A stretch of DNA of 21,426 nucleotides from an uncultured Collinsella sp. (GTDB lineage: Bacteria > Actinomycetota > Coriobacteriia > Coriobacteriales > Coriobacteriaceae), in NCBI GenBank assembly GCA_905199225.1, contig CAJKFS010000039.1:1-21426 (forward strand). Reading direction: 5' to 3'. The position numbers were made by a program, and so were the translations under genes. Shown here piece after piece: positions 1-6,756 of this stretch; position 1 is the first letter of the stretch, and each line of letters starts with the position of its first letter. The notes beneath the pieces are model-generated. The model saw nothing but the letters and a program-made list of their open reading frames with translations. It had not been told where the DNA came from and made no database searches.

Positions 1-2
1 CC

Positions 3-30
3 GTTACGCGGTTTGGTAAAACCGCGTAAC
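3..30 (-). terminator. Hairpin at the end of the heat-shock operon
   Basis: A perfect 12-bp inverted repeat (3-14 with 19-30, loop GGTA) begins at the hspR stop codon. It is placed where the dnaK-grpE-dnaJ-hspR transcript should end. Any T-tract would lie left of position 1, outside the window, so intrinsic termination is inferred from the stem and its position only. Confidence 0.55.
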
Positions 31-446
31 TACAAATCCCCGCCGGCACCCAGCAGCTTGCGCATGACCTGTTCGGGGTTAACCGAGCCGTCGCGCGGGG
101 CCAGGGCGGTGATCTTCTTCTGCATCTTGTACTCGTGCAGCTCGTCCTCGAGCTGGCGCACGCGGGCGCGGAGCTTTTCGTTCTCGCGCTCGCGCTCCTC
201 GGCACGCTCCTTCATATCGAGGATGCGCACCACGCCGGCAAGGTTGATGCCCTCGTCGGTCAGCTGGTTGATGAGCTCCAGGCGCTCGATATCGGCACGC
301 GAATACAGACGCGTGTTGCCGCCCGAGCGCTGGGGATTCACCAAGCCTTTGGACTCGTAGACGCGCAGAGTCTGCGGGTGCATGCCGGTCAGCTCGGCCG
401 CCACGCTGATCATGTACAGCGGTTTGTTCCTATTGTCCTCGGCCAT
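30..446 (-). CDS. hspR: MerR-family heat-shock repressor HspR
   Basis: This 138-aa protein is the likely repressor of the heat-shock operon it closes. A MerR-type winged helix-turn-helix spans about residues 10-62, with the family pattern HPQTLRVYE followed by GLVNPQRSGGNTRLYS. A charged coiled coil (about 75-112) for dimerisation follows, and the C-terminal tail is short. The length fits HspR, which is shorter than effector-binding MerR regulators. It lies 72 nt downstream of dnaJ on the same strand. An AAGGGG ribosome-binding site sits 9 nt before the ATG. In actinobacteria HspR works with DnaK as co-repressor at HAIR sites. No clean HAIR site was found upstream of dnaK here, so the exact operator is open. 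Confidence 0.93.
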   Translation of the reverse strand: MAEDNRNKPLYMISVAAELTGMHPQTLRVYESKGLVNPQRSGGNTRLYSRADIERLELINQLTDEGINLAGVVRILDMKERAEERERENEKLRARVRQLEDELHEYKMQKKITALAPRDGSVNPEQVMRKLLGAGGDL

Positions 447-518
447 GCTACCTGACCCCTTTCCGTCTCGTTATCGTCCATCATAAGCCCGTGGGCGCGG
501 GCGTGCGCCGCGACCGCC

Positions 519-1484
519 CTAGTACGTCGCCTTGTAACGGTTGACCTTCTCGCGATAGTCGCGTGTGTCGGTCTCGCGCAGCTTGGTCATGGCATCGCGC
601 TCGTCATCGGACAGGTTCGTGGGGACCTGTACCTTGATTTCGACGAGCAGCGCGCCTGTGCGGCCACGGTGCTTAACGTCGGGCGCACCCATCTCCTTAA
701 AGCGGAACTTCTTGCCCGTCTGGGTGCCAGCGGGCACCTTCAGACGAACCGTCGCGCCGCCGGGCGTGGGCACATCAACCGTGCAGCCGAGCGCCGCCTC
801 GTAGACCGAGACCGGTACCTCCATGGTCACGTCGGCACCTTTACGCTTAAACAGCGGGTGCTCCTCCACATGCGTGGTCACGACCAGGTCGCCGCGCTCG
901 CCGCCGGCAACGCCATACTCGCCGCGACGCTTGTAGCGTAGCTTGCCGCCGTCGACCGCGCCCGCGGGCACCGAGACCGTAATGGTCTGCTGCTCGCCTG
1001 TCGAGGGAATGCGATAGGTGACCTTGTGCGTCACGCCGCGAAACGCGTCCTCGGCCGTCACATCGACGGTCAGCGACAGGTCGCCGCCCTTGCGAGCACG
1101 GCTGCGACCCGCGCCGGCACCGGCAGCGCCCGCAGCCCCGGCAAAGCCCGAGCCCCAATCGCTGCCCCAGGCGCCGTTGCCGCTAAAGATGCTGTCGAAG
1201 ATGTCGCCCCAGCCGCTGGCACCCGCGCCGGCACCGTAGCCGCCGCCATACGCGCCGCCCGCGCCCGGCATGCCGCCAAACATGAGCATCTGGTCGTACT
1301 CTTTGCGCTTCTTCTCGTCCGAAAGCGTCTCGTAGGCCTCGCTGATCTCCTTGAACTTGGCCTCGTCACCGCCGGCATCGGGGTGATATTTTTGCGCGAG
1401 CTTGCGAAACGCGCTCTTGATCTCTTTGTCGGAGGCGCTCTTGGATACGCCCAGGATGTCATAGAAGGTTTTGCCTGCAGCCAT
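519..1484 (-). CDS. dnaJ: DnaJ-type co-chaperone, zinc-finger-less
   Basis: Hsp40 partner that stimulates DnaK ATPase and delivers substrates in the cytoplasm. The J domain spans residues 1-70 with the HPD motif at 34-36. A Gly/Ala/Phe-rich linker follows (about 69-134). Two C-terminal substrate-binding beta domains occupy about 137-310, including DAFRG and GDLVV motifs. The four CxxCxGxG zinc-finger repeats of classical DnaJ are absent, so this is a type II (CbpA-like) protein of 321 aa. Actinobacterial hsp operons often carry a DnaJ of this or the zinc-finger type. The ATG is preceded by AGGAGAGGAG with a 5-nt gap. It lies between grpE (107 nt away, across a hairpin) and hspR. Confidence 0.92.
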   Translation of the reverse strand: MAAGKTFYDILGVSKSASDKEIKSAFRKLAQKYHPDAGGDEAKFKEISEAYETLSDEKKRKEYDQMLMFGGMPGAGGAYGGGYGAGAGASGWGDIFDSIFSGNGAWGSDWGSGFAGAAGAAGAGAGRSRARKGGDLSLTVDVTAEDAFRGVTHKVTYRIPSTGEQQTITVSVPAGAVDGGKLRYKRRGEYGVAGGERGDLVVTTHVEEHPLFKRKGADVTMEVPVSVYEAALGCTVDVPTPGGATVRLKVPAGTQTGKKFRFKEMGAPDVKHRGRTGALLVEIKVQVPTNLSDDERDAMTKLRETDTRDYREKVNRYKATY

Positions 1485-1556
1485 CGTAGCTCCTCTCCTG
1501 TTTCATCCGTCGCCCAGCGGGCGGCGGTTCATGCTTTCATATGGCACTAGGCCAGA

Positions 1557-1586
1557 AAGGGCCCCGGGTGTTGCCCCGGGGCCCTT
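1557..1586 (-). terminator. Hairpin between grpE and dnaJ
   Basis: A perfect 10-bp GC stem (1559-1568 with 1575-1584, loop 1569-1574) is extended by two A-T pairs. On the minus strand it is followed by TTTCT, a short U-tract. It starts a few bases after the grpE stop. It probably terminates or attenuates dnaK-grpE transcription or shields the 3' end, so that dnaJ-hspR would be expressed at lower level. Confidence 0.7.
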
Positions 1587-1591
1587 CTCAA

Positions 1592-2434
1592 TTACTCCTC
1601 GGTGCTCTCGGCCGTATCGGCCGCAGCATCCTCGGGCGCCGCTTCGGGCTCCGGTGCGGGGCGCTTCTCGCCACCGTAGGTCACCGTCACCATCGCGGAA
1701 CGCAGGATGCGATCCGCCATGCGGTAGCCCTTCTGGTACACGTCGTTGACGGTCTCGTCGTACTGCGATGCGTCCTCGACGCGACCCACAGCCTGATGCT
1801 CGAGCGGATCAAACGCTTCGCCCTTGGGGTCGATGGGCTCAACGCCCTCATGCGCAAACACGTCGAGCAGCTTGGCATGCACCGCGTCGACGCCGTCGAC
1901 GAACTGCTTAAAGTCGTCGGCAAGCTCCTGACTGCGGGCGTGGTCGATCGCACGCTCGATATCGTCGACCACCGGCAGCAGCGCAGTGACGAGCTTCTCG
2001 GTCGCGCGCTCGCGCTCGGCGATACGCTCGTTGGCGGTGCGGCGACGGAAGTTCTCCCAGTCGGCCTGCAGACGGGCGGTGCGCTCGGTGGCGTCCTTTG
2101 CCTTGTCCTCGGCGGCCTTCTGAGCCTCTGCCGCAGCATCGAGCTCATTGCGCACGTCGGCAAGCTCTTTCTGAGCCTGCTCGAACTTGAGCTTAAAGTC
2201 GTTGTCGGCGGCTTCTTCACCGGCGCGGATAGCGGCTTCCACCATCTCGTCCTCGGTCATCGTCGCCTCCTTGTTGGAATCCTCTACTTGGTTCTCGGCA
2301 GCCTCGGCGGCCGGGGCCTCGTTGGCCTCGGTAACGTCTGCGGCCTCTACGGGAATCTTCACGTCCTTCTCCTCAGAGTCAACGGGGGCGGCGCCAGCGG
2401 CGGCCGCCTCCGTGCGAGCTTTACGGGCGGACAT
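1592..2434 (-). CDS. grpE: Nucleotide exchange factor GrpE
   Basis: GrpE releases ADP from DnaK and so resets the chaperone cycle. A long alpha-helical coiled coil spans about residues 76-150 and contains the family signature NFRRR (128-132). The C-terminal beta-wing region carries the family-typical QKGYRMADRILRSAMV (about 234-249). The protein is 280 aa, longer than the usual 190-220 aa, because of acidic, Ala/Glu-rich low-complexity tails at both ends (about 1-75 and 255-280). These tails look disordered. The start codon lies 2 nt after the dnaK stop, so translation is very probably coupled. Confidence 0.95.
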   Translation of the reverse strand: MSARKARTEAAAAGAAPVDSEEKDVKIPVEAADVTEANEAPAAEAAENQVEDSNKEATMTEDEMVEAAIRAGEEAADNDFKLKFEQAQKELADVRNELDAAAEAQKAAEDKAKDATERTARLQADWENFRRRTANERIAERERATEKLVTALLPVVDDIERAIDHARSQELADDFKQFVDGVDAVHAKLLDVFAHEGVEPIDPKGEAFDPLEHQAVGRVEDASQYDETVNDVYQKGYRMADRILRSAMVTVTYGGEKRPAPEPEAAPEDAAADTAESTEE

Positions 2435-2436
2435 GA

Positions 2437-4329
2437 TTATTTGTCCTCGTCGTCCACAACCTCGTAGTCGGCGTCGACAACGTCATCGTCGGCAGGCTGG
2501 GCACCAGCGGCACCGTCGGTCTGCTGCTGAGCGTCGGCGTAGACAACCTGGGCCAGCTCGTAGGCCACGGACTGCAGGGACTCGCCGGCGGCCTTGATAG
2601 CCTCGACGTCAGAGCCCTCGAGCGCCTTCTTGGCGTCGGCGATAGCGGTCTCGGCCTTGGACTTCACGTCGGCGGAAACCTTGTCGCCCAGCTCGTTGAG
2701 GGTCTGCTCGGTGGAGTAGCACAGGCTGTCGGTCTGGTTGCGGACCTCGACCTCTTCCTTCTGCTTCTTGTCCTCCTCGGCATGAGCCTCGGCGTCCTTG
2801 ACCATACGATCGACTTCGTCGTCGGAAAGCGCGGTGGAGCCGGAGATGGTGATCTGCTGCTCCTTGCCGGTGCCCTTGTCCTTAGCAGAGACCTTGACGA
2901 TGCCGTTGGCGTCAATGTCGAAGGTAACCTCGATCTGCGGCACGCCGCGGCGGGCAGCCGGGATACCGGTCAGCTGGAACTTACCGAGCGACTTGTTGTC
3001 GCGGGCAAGCTCGCGCTCGCCCTGGAGCACGTTGATCTCGACGCTGGTCTGGTTGTCGGCAGCGGTGGAGTAAACCTCGGTCTTGGAGGTCGGGATCGTG
3101 GTGTTGCGGTCGATCATCTTGGTCATGATGCCGCCCATGGTCTCAACGCCCAGCGACAGCGGGGTAACGTCGAGCAGCAGGATGCCCTCGACGTCACCGG
3201 TGAGCACGCCGCCCTGGACGGCAGCACCGTCGGCAACGACCTCGTCGGGGTTCACGGACATGTTGGGCTGCTTGCCGGTCATGGTCTTGACCAGATCCTG
3301 GACAGCGGGCATACGGGTGGAGCCGCCGACGAGGATGACCTCGGTCAGATCGGAGAGCTTGAGCTTAGCGTCGCGCAGGGCGTTGGTGACAGGCTGCTTG
3401 CAGCGCTCGAGCAGGTCGCGGGTGATCTTCTCGAACTCGGCGCGGGTCAGTGTGTAGTTGAGGTGCAGCGGGCCGGACTGGTTCATGGTAATGAACGGCA
3501 GGTTAATGGTGGACTGCTGCGCCGCGGAGAGCTCCTTCTTGGCGTTCTCGGCAGCTTCCTTCAGACGCTGCAGGGCCATGGGGTCCTGACGCAGGTCGAC
3601 GCCGTTCTCCTGCTGGAACTTGTCGGCCATCCAGTCGATGACGCGCTGATCCCAGTCGTCGCCGCCCAGGTGGTTGTCGCCCGAGGTGGACAGAACCTCA
3701 AACACGCCGTCGGCGAGGTCGAGGATGGAGACGTCGAAGGTGCCGCCACCCAGGTCGAAGACCAGGATGCGCTGGTCGGTGCCCTGCTTGTCCAGGCCAT
3801 AGGCCAAAGCAGCAGCGGTCGGCTCGTTGACGATACGCTTGACGTTGAGGCCGGCGATCTTACCGGCGTCCTTGGTGGCCTGACGCTGGGCGTCGTTGAA
3901 GTAGGCCGGGACGGTGATGACGGCGTCGGTGACGGTCTCGCCCAGATACTTCTCGGCGTCGGCCTTCATCTTCGCGAGCGTCATGGCGCTCACCTGCTCA
4001 GCGGTGTAATCCTTGCCCTCGATGTCGACGACGGCACGGCCGCCCTGGCCCTCCTTGACCTCGTACGGCACGGTCTTGATCTCGGAGGTGCACTCGGAGT
4101 ACTTGCGGCCCATGAAGCGCTTGATGGAAAACACGGTGTTCTTGGGGTTGGTGACAGCCTGGTTCTTAGCGGCCTTGCCCACAACGCGGTCGCCGTCAGC
4201 ACGGAAGCCGACAACGGACGGGGTGGTGCGGTCGCCCTCGGCGTTCACGATAATGGTCGGAGAACCGCCCTCGAGAACGGCCATAGCGGAGTTAGTAGTA
4301 CCAAGGTCGATACCAAGAATCTTACTCAT
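2437..4329 (-). CDS. dnaK: Hsp70 chaperone DnaK
   Basis: ATP-dependent cytoplasmic chaperone of 630 aa. The actin-like ATPase domain starts with GIDLGTTNS (6-14) and has FDLGGGTFDVSI (191-202). The linker and substrate-binding domain include LLLDVTPLSLGVETMGG, and the C-terminus is acidic (DDDVVDADYEVVDDEDK). The ATG is preceded by GAGAGAGGG with an 8-nt gap. First gene of the heat-shock operon, closely followed by grpE. Residues about 75-97 form an insert in the first ATPase quadrant that, from memory of the Bacillus and Mycobacterium proteins, is usually missing in Gram-positive DnaK and present in Gram-negative DnaK. Confidence 0.98.
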   Translation of the reverse strand: MSKILGIDLGTTNSAMAVLEGGSPTIIVNAEGDRTTPSVVGFRADGDRVVGKAAKNQAVTNPKNTVFSIKRFMGRKYSECTSEIKTVPYEVKEGQGGRAVVDIEGKDYTAEQVSAMTLAKMKADAEKYLGETVTDAVITVPAYFNDAQRQATKDAGKIAGLNVKRIVNEPTAAALAYGLDKQGTDQRILVFDLGGGTFDVSILDLADGVFEVLSTSGDNHLGGDDWDQRVIDWMADKFQQENGVDLRQDPMALQRLKEAAENAKKELSAAQQSTINLPFITMNQSGPLHLNYTLTRAEFEKITRDLLERCKQPVTNALRDAKLKLSDLTEVILVGGSTRMPAVQDLVKTMTGKQPNMSVNPDEVVADGAAVQGGVLTGDVEGILLLDVTPLSLGVETMGGIMTKMIDRNTTIPTSKTEVYSTAADNQTSVEINVLQGERELARDNKSLGKFQLTGIPAARRGVPQIEVTFDIDANGIVKVSAKDKGTGKEQQITISGSTALSDDEVDRMVKDAEAHAEEDKKQKEEVEVRNQTDSLCYSTEQTLNELGDKVSADVKSKAETAIADAKKALEGSDVEAIKAAGESLQSVAYELAQVVYADAQQQTDGAAGAQPADDDVVDADYEVVDDEDK

Positions 4330-4404
4330 TAGAAATTCCCTCTCTCTTGTGCGTTCGCGCCGCCTCGATGATCTGTCGCGCGGCGCTTCGGCTTGTCTTT
4401 CAGG

Positions 4405-4470
4405 ATGTAGTGTATCCCCTTATGGGTCGGAATATACAAAATCTAAGTCAATTCATATAAGATTTCTTGT
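4405..4470 (-). promoter_or_regulatory. Probable dnaK promoter region (AT-rich patch)
   Basis: This is the only strongly AT-rich stretch between dnaK and the inverted repeats upstream. On the minus strand it contains TTGACT (4451-4446), TATATT (4436-4431), TTGTAT (4439-4434) and TACACT (4414-4409). No pair has ideal spacing: TTGTAT to TACACT is 19 nt, and TTGACT to TATATT is only 9. No CIRCE or clean HAIR element was found. The placement is therefore approximate. Confidence 0.35.
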
Positions 4471-4532
4471 TGCCGAGAGTTTAGGTTCGCAAATACGCAG
4501 GTAGATGCGCTGATTGAGTTCTCGGCAAATCT
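4460..4532. repeat. Inverted repeat upstream of dnaK
   Basis: TTGCCGAGA at 4470-4478 is the exact reverse complement of TCTCGGCAA at 4520-4528. A second pair, AGAT (4460-4463) and ATCT (4529-4532), extends the outer stem past a 6-nt bulge. The ~41-nt loop holds no other clear stem. It could be part of a dnaK leader, an operator region, or a decayed mobile palindrome. Confidence 0.4.
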
Positions 4533-4584
4533 ATTGAGATCTATGTAGAGTTGACTGAGGTTTGGGTCCGAAGGTCCTAGGGCT

Positions 4585-4705
4585 GCCTTGCGGAAAGGGT
4601 ATCCCGGTCTGAGCGCGAATTCTGGGACACAGTTTCCGCCGGGCGGTCCAACCGGAAGCTGCGACCCGTTTTTCGGCCAAATAACGGGATGCCCTTTCCG
4701 CAGGC
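4585..4705. repeat. 121-bp nested palindrome
   Basis: The outer arms are 4585-4606 and 4685-4705, pairing 21 of 22 bases with one bulge (T4589) and one G-T pair. Inside lies a second imperfect stem, 4623-4638 with 4653-4668, with two internal mismatches. On the plus strand the inner stem is followed by GTTTTT (4668-4673), as in an intrinsic terminator. No ORF explains it. It may be a REP/MITE-like repeat or a structured RNA. Confidence 0.55.
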
Positions 4706-4749
4706 GCGCGCAATAGCTCAATATTTCAAGTCACCTTTAGCTAACATTT

Positions 4750-4782
4750 GCGCAGCTCAACGGCCCCACCTGCGCGTTTTTT
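4750..4782 (+). terminator. Terminator-like hairpin with T6 tract
   Basis: GCGCAG (4750-4755) pairs with CTGCGC (4770-4775) and is followed by TTTTTT at 4777-4782. It has the form of a plus-strand intrinsic terminator, but the stem is short and the loop is 14 nt. No plus-strand gene precedes it, so it would end either a non-coding transcript from the palindrome region or read-through. Confidence 0.4.
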
Positions 4783-4834
4783 AGTAAACCTTGGCATACT
4801 CGGCGAACGGTATGAAGATGCCGGTCAGAGGGTA

Positions 4835-4862
4835 TTGCAAACGGTCGCTCCCGTGGTATGTT
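4835..4862 (+). promoter_or_regulatory. Candidate promoter of the ferredoxin gene
   Basis: TTGCAA (4835-4840) and TATGTT (4857-4862) are 16 nt apart, each matching four of six consensus bases. Transcription would start near 4869, about 55 nt before the ferredoxin ATG. Transcript mapping has not been done here, so this rests on sequence match alone. Confidence 0.4.
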
Positions 4863-4923
4863 TTTGCCCGAATCAAACCGGCGCGCATCGCCTGTAGCGT
4901 CGGTCAACAGAGAGGAAACTACC

Positions 4924-5109
4924 ATGGCTCATCCCGTAATTGATGCCGACGAGTGCATCGCTTGTGGCGTTTGCGTCGACTCCTGCCCCGCTGGCGTTCT
5001 GGAGCTCCAGGACGTCGCTACCGTCGCTGACGAGGACTCCTGCGTCGCCTGTGGCGCTTGCCAGGACGCTTGCCCCGCTGGCGCGATCACCGAGATCGTC
5101 GAGGAGTAA
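4924..5109 (+). CDS. 2x[4Fe-4S] ferredoxin
   Basis: Small soluble electron carrier of 61 aa. It has two classical cluster motifs, CxxCxxCxxxCP, using C11, C14, C17, C21 and C40, C43, C46, C50. The two halves resemble each other (CIACGVCVDSCPAG and CVACGACQDACPAG), as in clostridial-type ferredoxins. The start at 4924 is chosen because AGAGAGGAAA lies just upstream and the protein begins directly with the ferredoxin fold. An in-frame upstream ATG at 4858 would add an unneeded N-terminus. It is monocistronic, with its own candidate promoter and a strong terminator. The redox partner is not visible here; pyruvate:ferredoxin oxidoreductase or a hydrogenase are typical partners. Confidence 0.95.
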   Translation: MAHPVIDADECIACGVCVDSCPAGVLELQDVATVADEDSCVACGACQDACPAGAITEIVEE

Positions 5110-5148
5110 CCACTCCCCCACCTGCACACTCAAAAGTACACCGTGCAC

Positions 5149-5189
5149 AAAAAAGAGGCCTCCGCATCGCCGCGGAGGCCTCTTTTTTT
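5149..5189. terminator. Strong bidirectional intrinsic terminator
   Basis: An 11-bp perfect GC-rich stem (5155-5165 with 5172-5182) is flanked by A6 on the left and T7 on the right. It lies 40 nt after the ferredoxin stop. Its symmetry lets it stop plus-strand transcription from the ferredoxin and also minus-strand transcription arriving from niaR. Confidence 0.92.
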
Positions 5190-5237
5190 GTGTGATAACT
5201 AATTTGGCACCGTCGCAGGTTGAGCTCACGTCAGCGA

Positions 5238-5337
5238 AAACGTCCCTAAGCGAGCAAGGTAACGTGAAAGAGGAGGGAAGCGTACTTTGTGGTACGCGAC
5301 CGACGATTGAACGTCAGATTGCCGCTTAGGGGCGTTT
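5238..5337. repeat. 100-bp inverted-repeat element between ferredoxin and niaR
   Basis: AAACGTCCCTAAGCG (5238-5252) pairs with CGCTTAGGGGCGTTT (5323-5337), 14 of 15 bases plus one G-T on one strand. Within the loop is a perfect 6-bp hairpin, GCGTAC (5280-5285) with GTACGC (5292-5297). There is no ORF and no T-tract. It may be a dispersed palindromic repeat, a structured RNA, or a 3' element of the nad transcript. Confidence 0.5.
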
Positions 5338-5347
5338 GCAGCGTCGG

Positions 5348-5893
5348 CTACGATAGATCGTCCTCGTAGGGCATTAAATCGGCAAGGTAGCCCTTCTCCT
5401 TGAGTATGGCCTCGATCTCGTCGAGGGTCTGCTCGTCTTCCGCGGCGATGCGATGGAAGTGGTAGCCGCTGGTCACCGTCAGCAGCGGGAAGCTCTTGCC
5501 GCTGGCGATGCCCTCTAGGTAGCGCTCGACATCGCGGCGGTTGCGGATGTCCAGGTCGGCCGTGATCTTACCGTACACGCGGTGATTGACGATCACGTTG
5601 AGCACGGCGCCACCCGCGTCGACGATACTCGTAAGCTCGTCGCCCGCCTGCTCCACACTGTGGCGCACCTTAACAAGACGCGTGGGCACGGCGGGGCTGC
5701 TGGGGGCCTCCTGCAGCACGTAGCCGCGATTGGTCGCCACGATATCGTGCCCATCGGCGCGCAGCAGGGCGATGTCCTGCACCACGATCTGGCGGCTCAC
5801 ACCCACCTCGCGGGCAAGCGCGCTGCCCGATACGGGCCCCTTGGCCCCCTCGAGCACGGCCATGATGGCACGGCGACGCTCGCGGGCGTCCAT
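5348..5893 (-). CDS. niaR: NAD biosynthesis repressor NiaR
   Basis: Niacin-responsive transcriptional repressor of NAD synthesis genes, 181 aa. The N-terminal HTH_11 winged helix covers about residues 5-60 (SGSALAREVGVSRQIVVQDI). The C-terminal 3H ligand-binding domain (about 72-172) shows its conserved histidines: H78 in RHSVEQ, H104 in VNHRVYG, and H145/H147 in SGYHFHR. The fold is the same as B. subtilis YrxA/NiaR. The start codon overlaps the nadC stop (TAATG), so it is translated last in the nadA-nadB-nadC-niaR operon. Its likely target is the palindrome upstream of nadA, giving autoregulation of the whole pathway. The ligand is expected to be nicotinic acid. Confidence 0.9.
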   Translation of the reverse strand: MDARERRRAIMAVLEGAKGPVSGSALAREVGVSRQIVVQDIALLRADGHDIVATNRGYVLQEAPSSPAVPTRLVKVRHSVEQAGDELTSIVDAGGAVLNVIVNHRVYGKITADLDIRNRRDVERYLEGIASGKSFPLLTVTSGYHFHRIAAEDEQTLDEIEAILKEKGYLADLMPYEDDLS

Positions 5894-6753
5894 TATTTAC
5901 CGTCCAGCAGACGCAGGTGCTTAAGCGAGAGGTCGAGGATCGGCGCGGAGTGCGTCAGGGCGCCCGAGCTAATAAAGTCAACGCCCAGGTCGGCGAGCGC
6001 TCGGATATTGCTGGCATCCACGTTGCCCGAGCACTCGGTCTTGGCGCGGCCGGCGATAAGCTCGATTGCGGCAGCCATGTCGTCGTGGGTCATGTTGTCG
6101 AACATGATGATATCGGCGCCGGCCTCCACGGCCTCGCGCACCATGTCCAGGTTCTCGCACTCAATCTCGACCGTCGTGGTAAACGACGCATGGGCGCGCG
6201 CCATCTCGATTGCGCGTGCCACGCCGCCGGCGGCGTCGATGTGGTTGTCCTTGAGCATAACGGCCGTCGACAGGTTGTAGCGGTGATTGCTGCCGCCGCC
6301 GATCTCGACCGCAGCCTTCTCGAAGACGCGCATGCCCGGCGTGGTCTTGCGCGTGTCGACAAGCACGGTCTTGGTGCCCACGAGCGCAGCCGCCATCCGA
6401 TGCGTGTAAGTAGCGATACCGCTCATGCGCTGCAGGTAGTTGAGCGCCACGCGCTCGCCCGAAAGCAGCACGCGCGCGTCGCCGCGCACCTGGCCCACGT
6501 GATCGCCGGCGTGCACCTCGTCGCCATCCGAGACATCGAACAACACGGAGCTCTGCGGATCCAGCAGCTCAAAGGTGCGGGCGAATACGTCCAGGCCGGC
6601 GATAATGCCGTCGGCCTTGGCGATGAGCTCAACGGTAGCGGGGCGCGCCGTGGGGCACACGCTCGCCGTACTCACGTCCTCAAACGTGATGTCCTCGCGC
6701 AGAGCCTGCAAAATCAGATCATCGACGACGAGCTTCATGGTAATGGGATTCAT
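5893..6753 (-). CDS. nadC: Quinolinate phosphoribosyltransferase NadC
   Basis: Converts quinolinate and PRPP to nicotinate mononucleotide, CO2 and pyrophosphate, the third step of de novo NAD synthesis. The 286-aa length is normal. Family motifs are present: ERVALNYLQRMSGIAT (100-115), DTRKTTPG (133-140), the HRYNLS segment (157-162) and KDNH (168-171), which form the substrate and PRPP pocket. The alpha/beta barrel follows with EIECEN and MFDNM. The start at 6753 is supported by GAGGAG, which overlaps the nadB stop, 6 nt upstream. Only 3 nt separate it from nadB and its stop overlaps the niaR start, so it is part of one polycistronic unit. Confidence 0.97.
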   Translation of the reverse strand: MNPITMKLVVDDLILQALREDITFEDVSTASVCPTARPATVELIAKADGIIAGLDVFARTFELLDPQSSVLFDVSDGDEVHAGDHVGQVRGDARVLLSGERVALNYLQRMSGIATYTHRMAAALVGTKTVLVDTRKTTPGMRVFEKAAVEIGGGSNHRYNLSTAVMLKDNHIDAAGGVARAIEMARAHASFTTTVEIECENLDMVREAVEAGADIIMFDNMTHDDMAAAIELIAGRAKTECSGNVDASNIRALADLGVDFISSGALTHSAPILDLSLKHLRLLDGK

Positions 6754-6756
6754 GGT

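Noticed and set aside
2782..4332. 516-aa open frame antisense to dnaK
   Set aside because: It is a mirror of dnaK codon bias in GC-rich DNA, has low-complexity hydrophobic content, and lacks a ribosome-binding site. Long antisense frames on dnaK are a known artefact.
4330..4550. CIRCE or HAIR heat-shock operator upstream of dnaK
   Set aside because: I looked for TTAGCACTC-N9-GAGTGCTAA and CTTGAGT-N7-ACTCAAG. Only direct (not inverted) TTGAG words at 4514-4518 and 4534-4538 were seen, so no call was made.
4551..4580. Promoter TTGACT at 4551 driving a transcript through the nested palindrome
   Set aside because: No -10 match at 16-18 nt; the hexamers there match the consensus at almost no position.
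4443..4721. 92-aa minus-strand open frame
   Set aside because: It is formed by the nested palindrome itself and has no ribosome site or recognisable domain.
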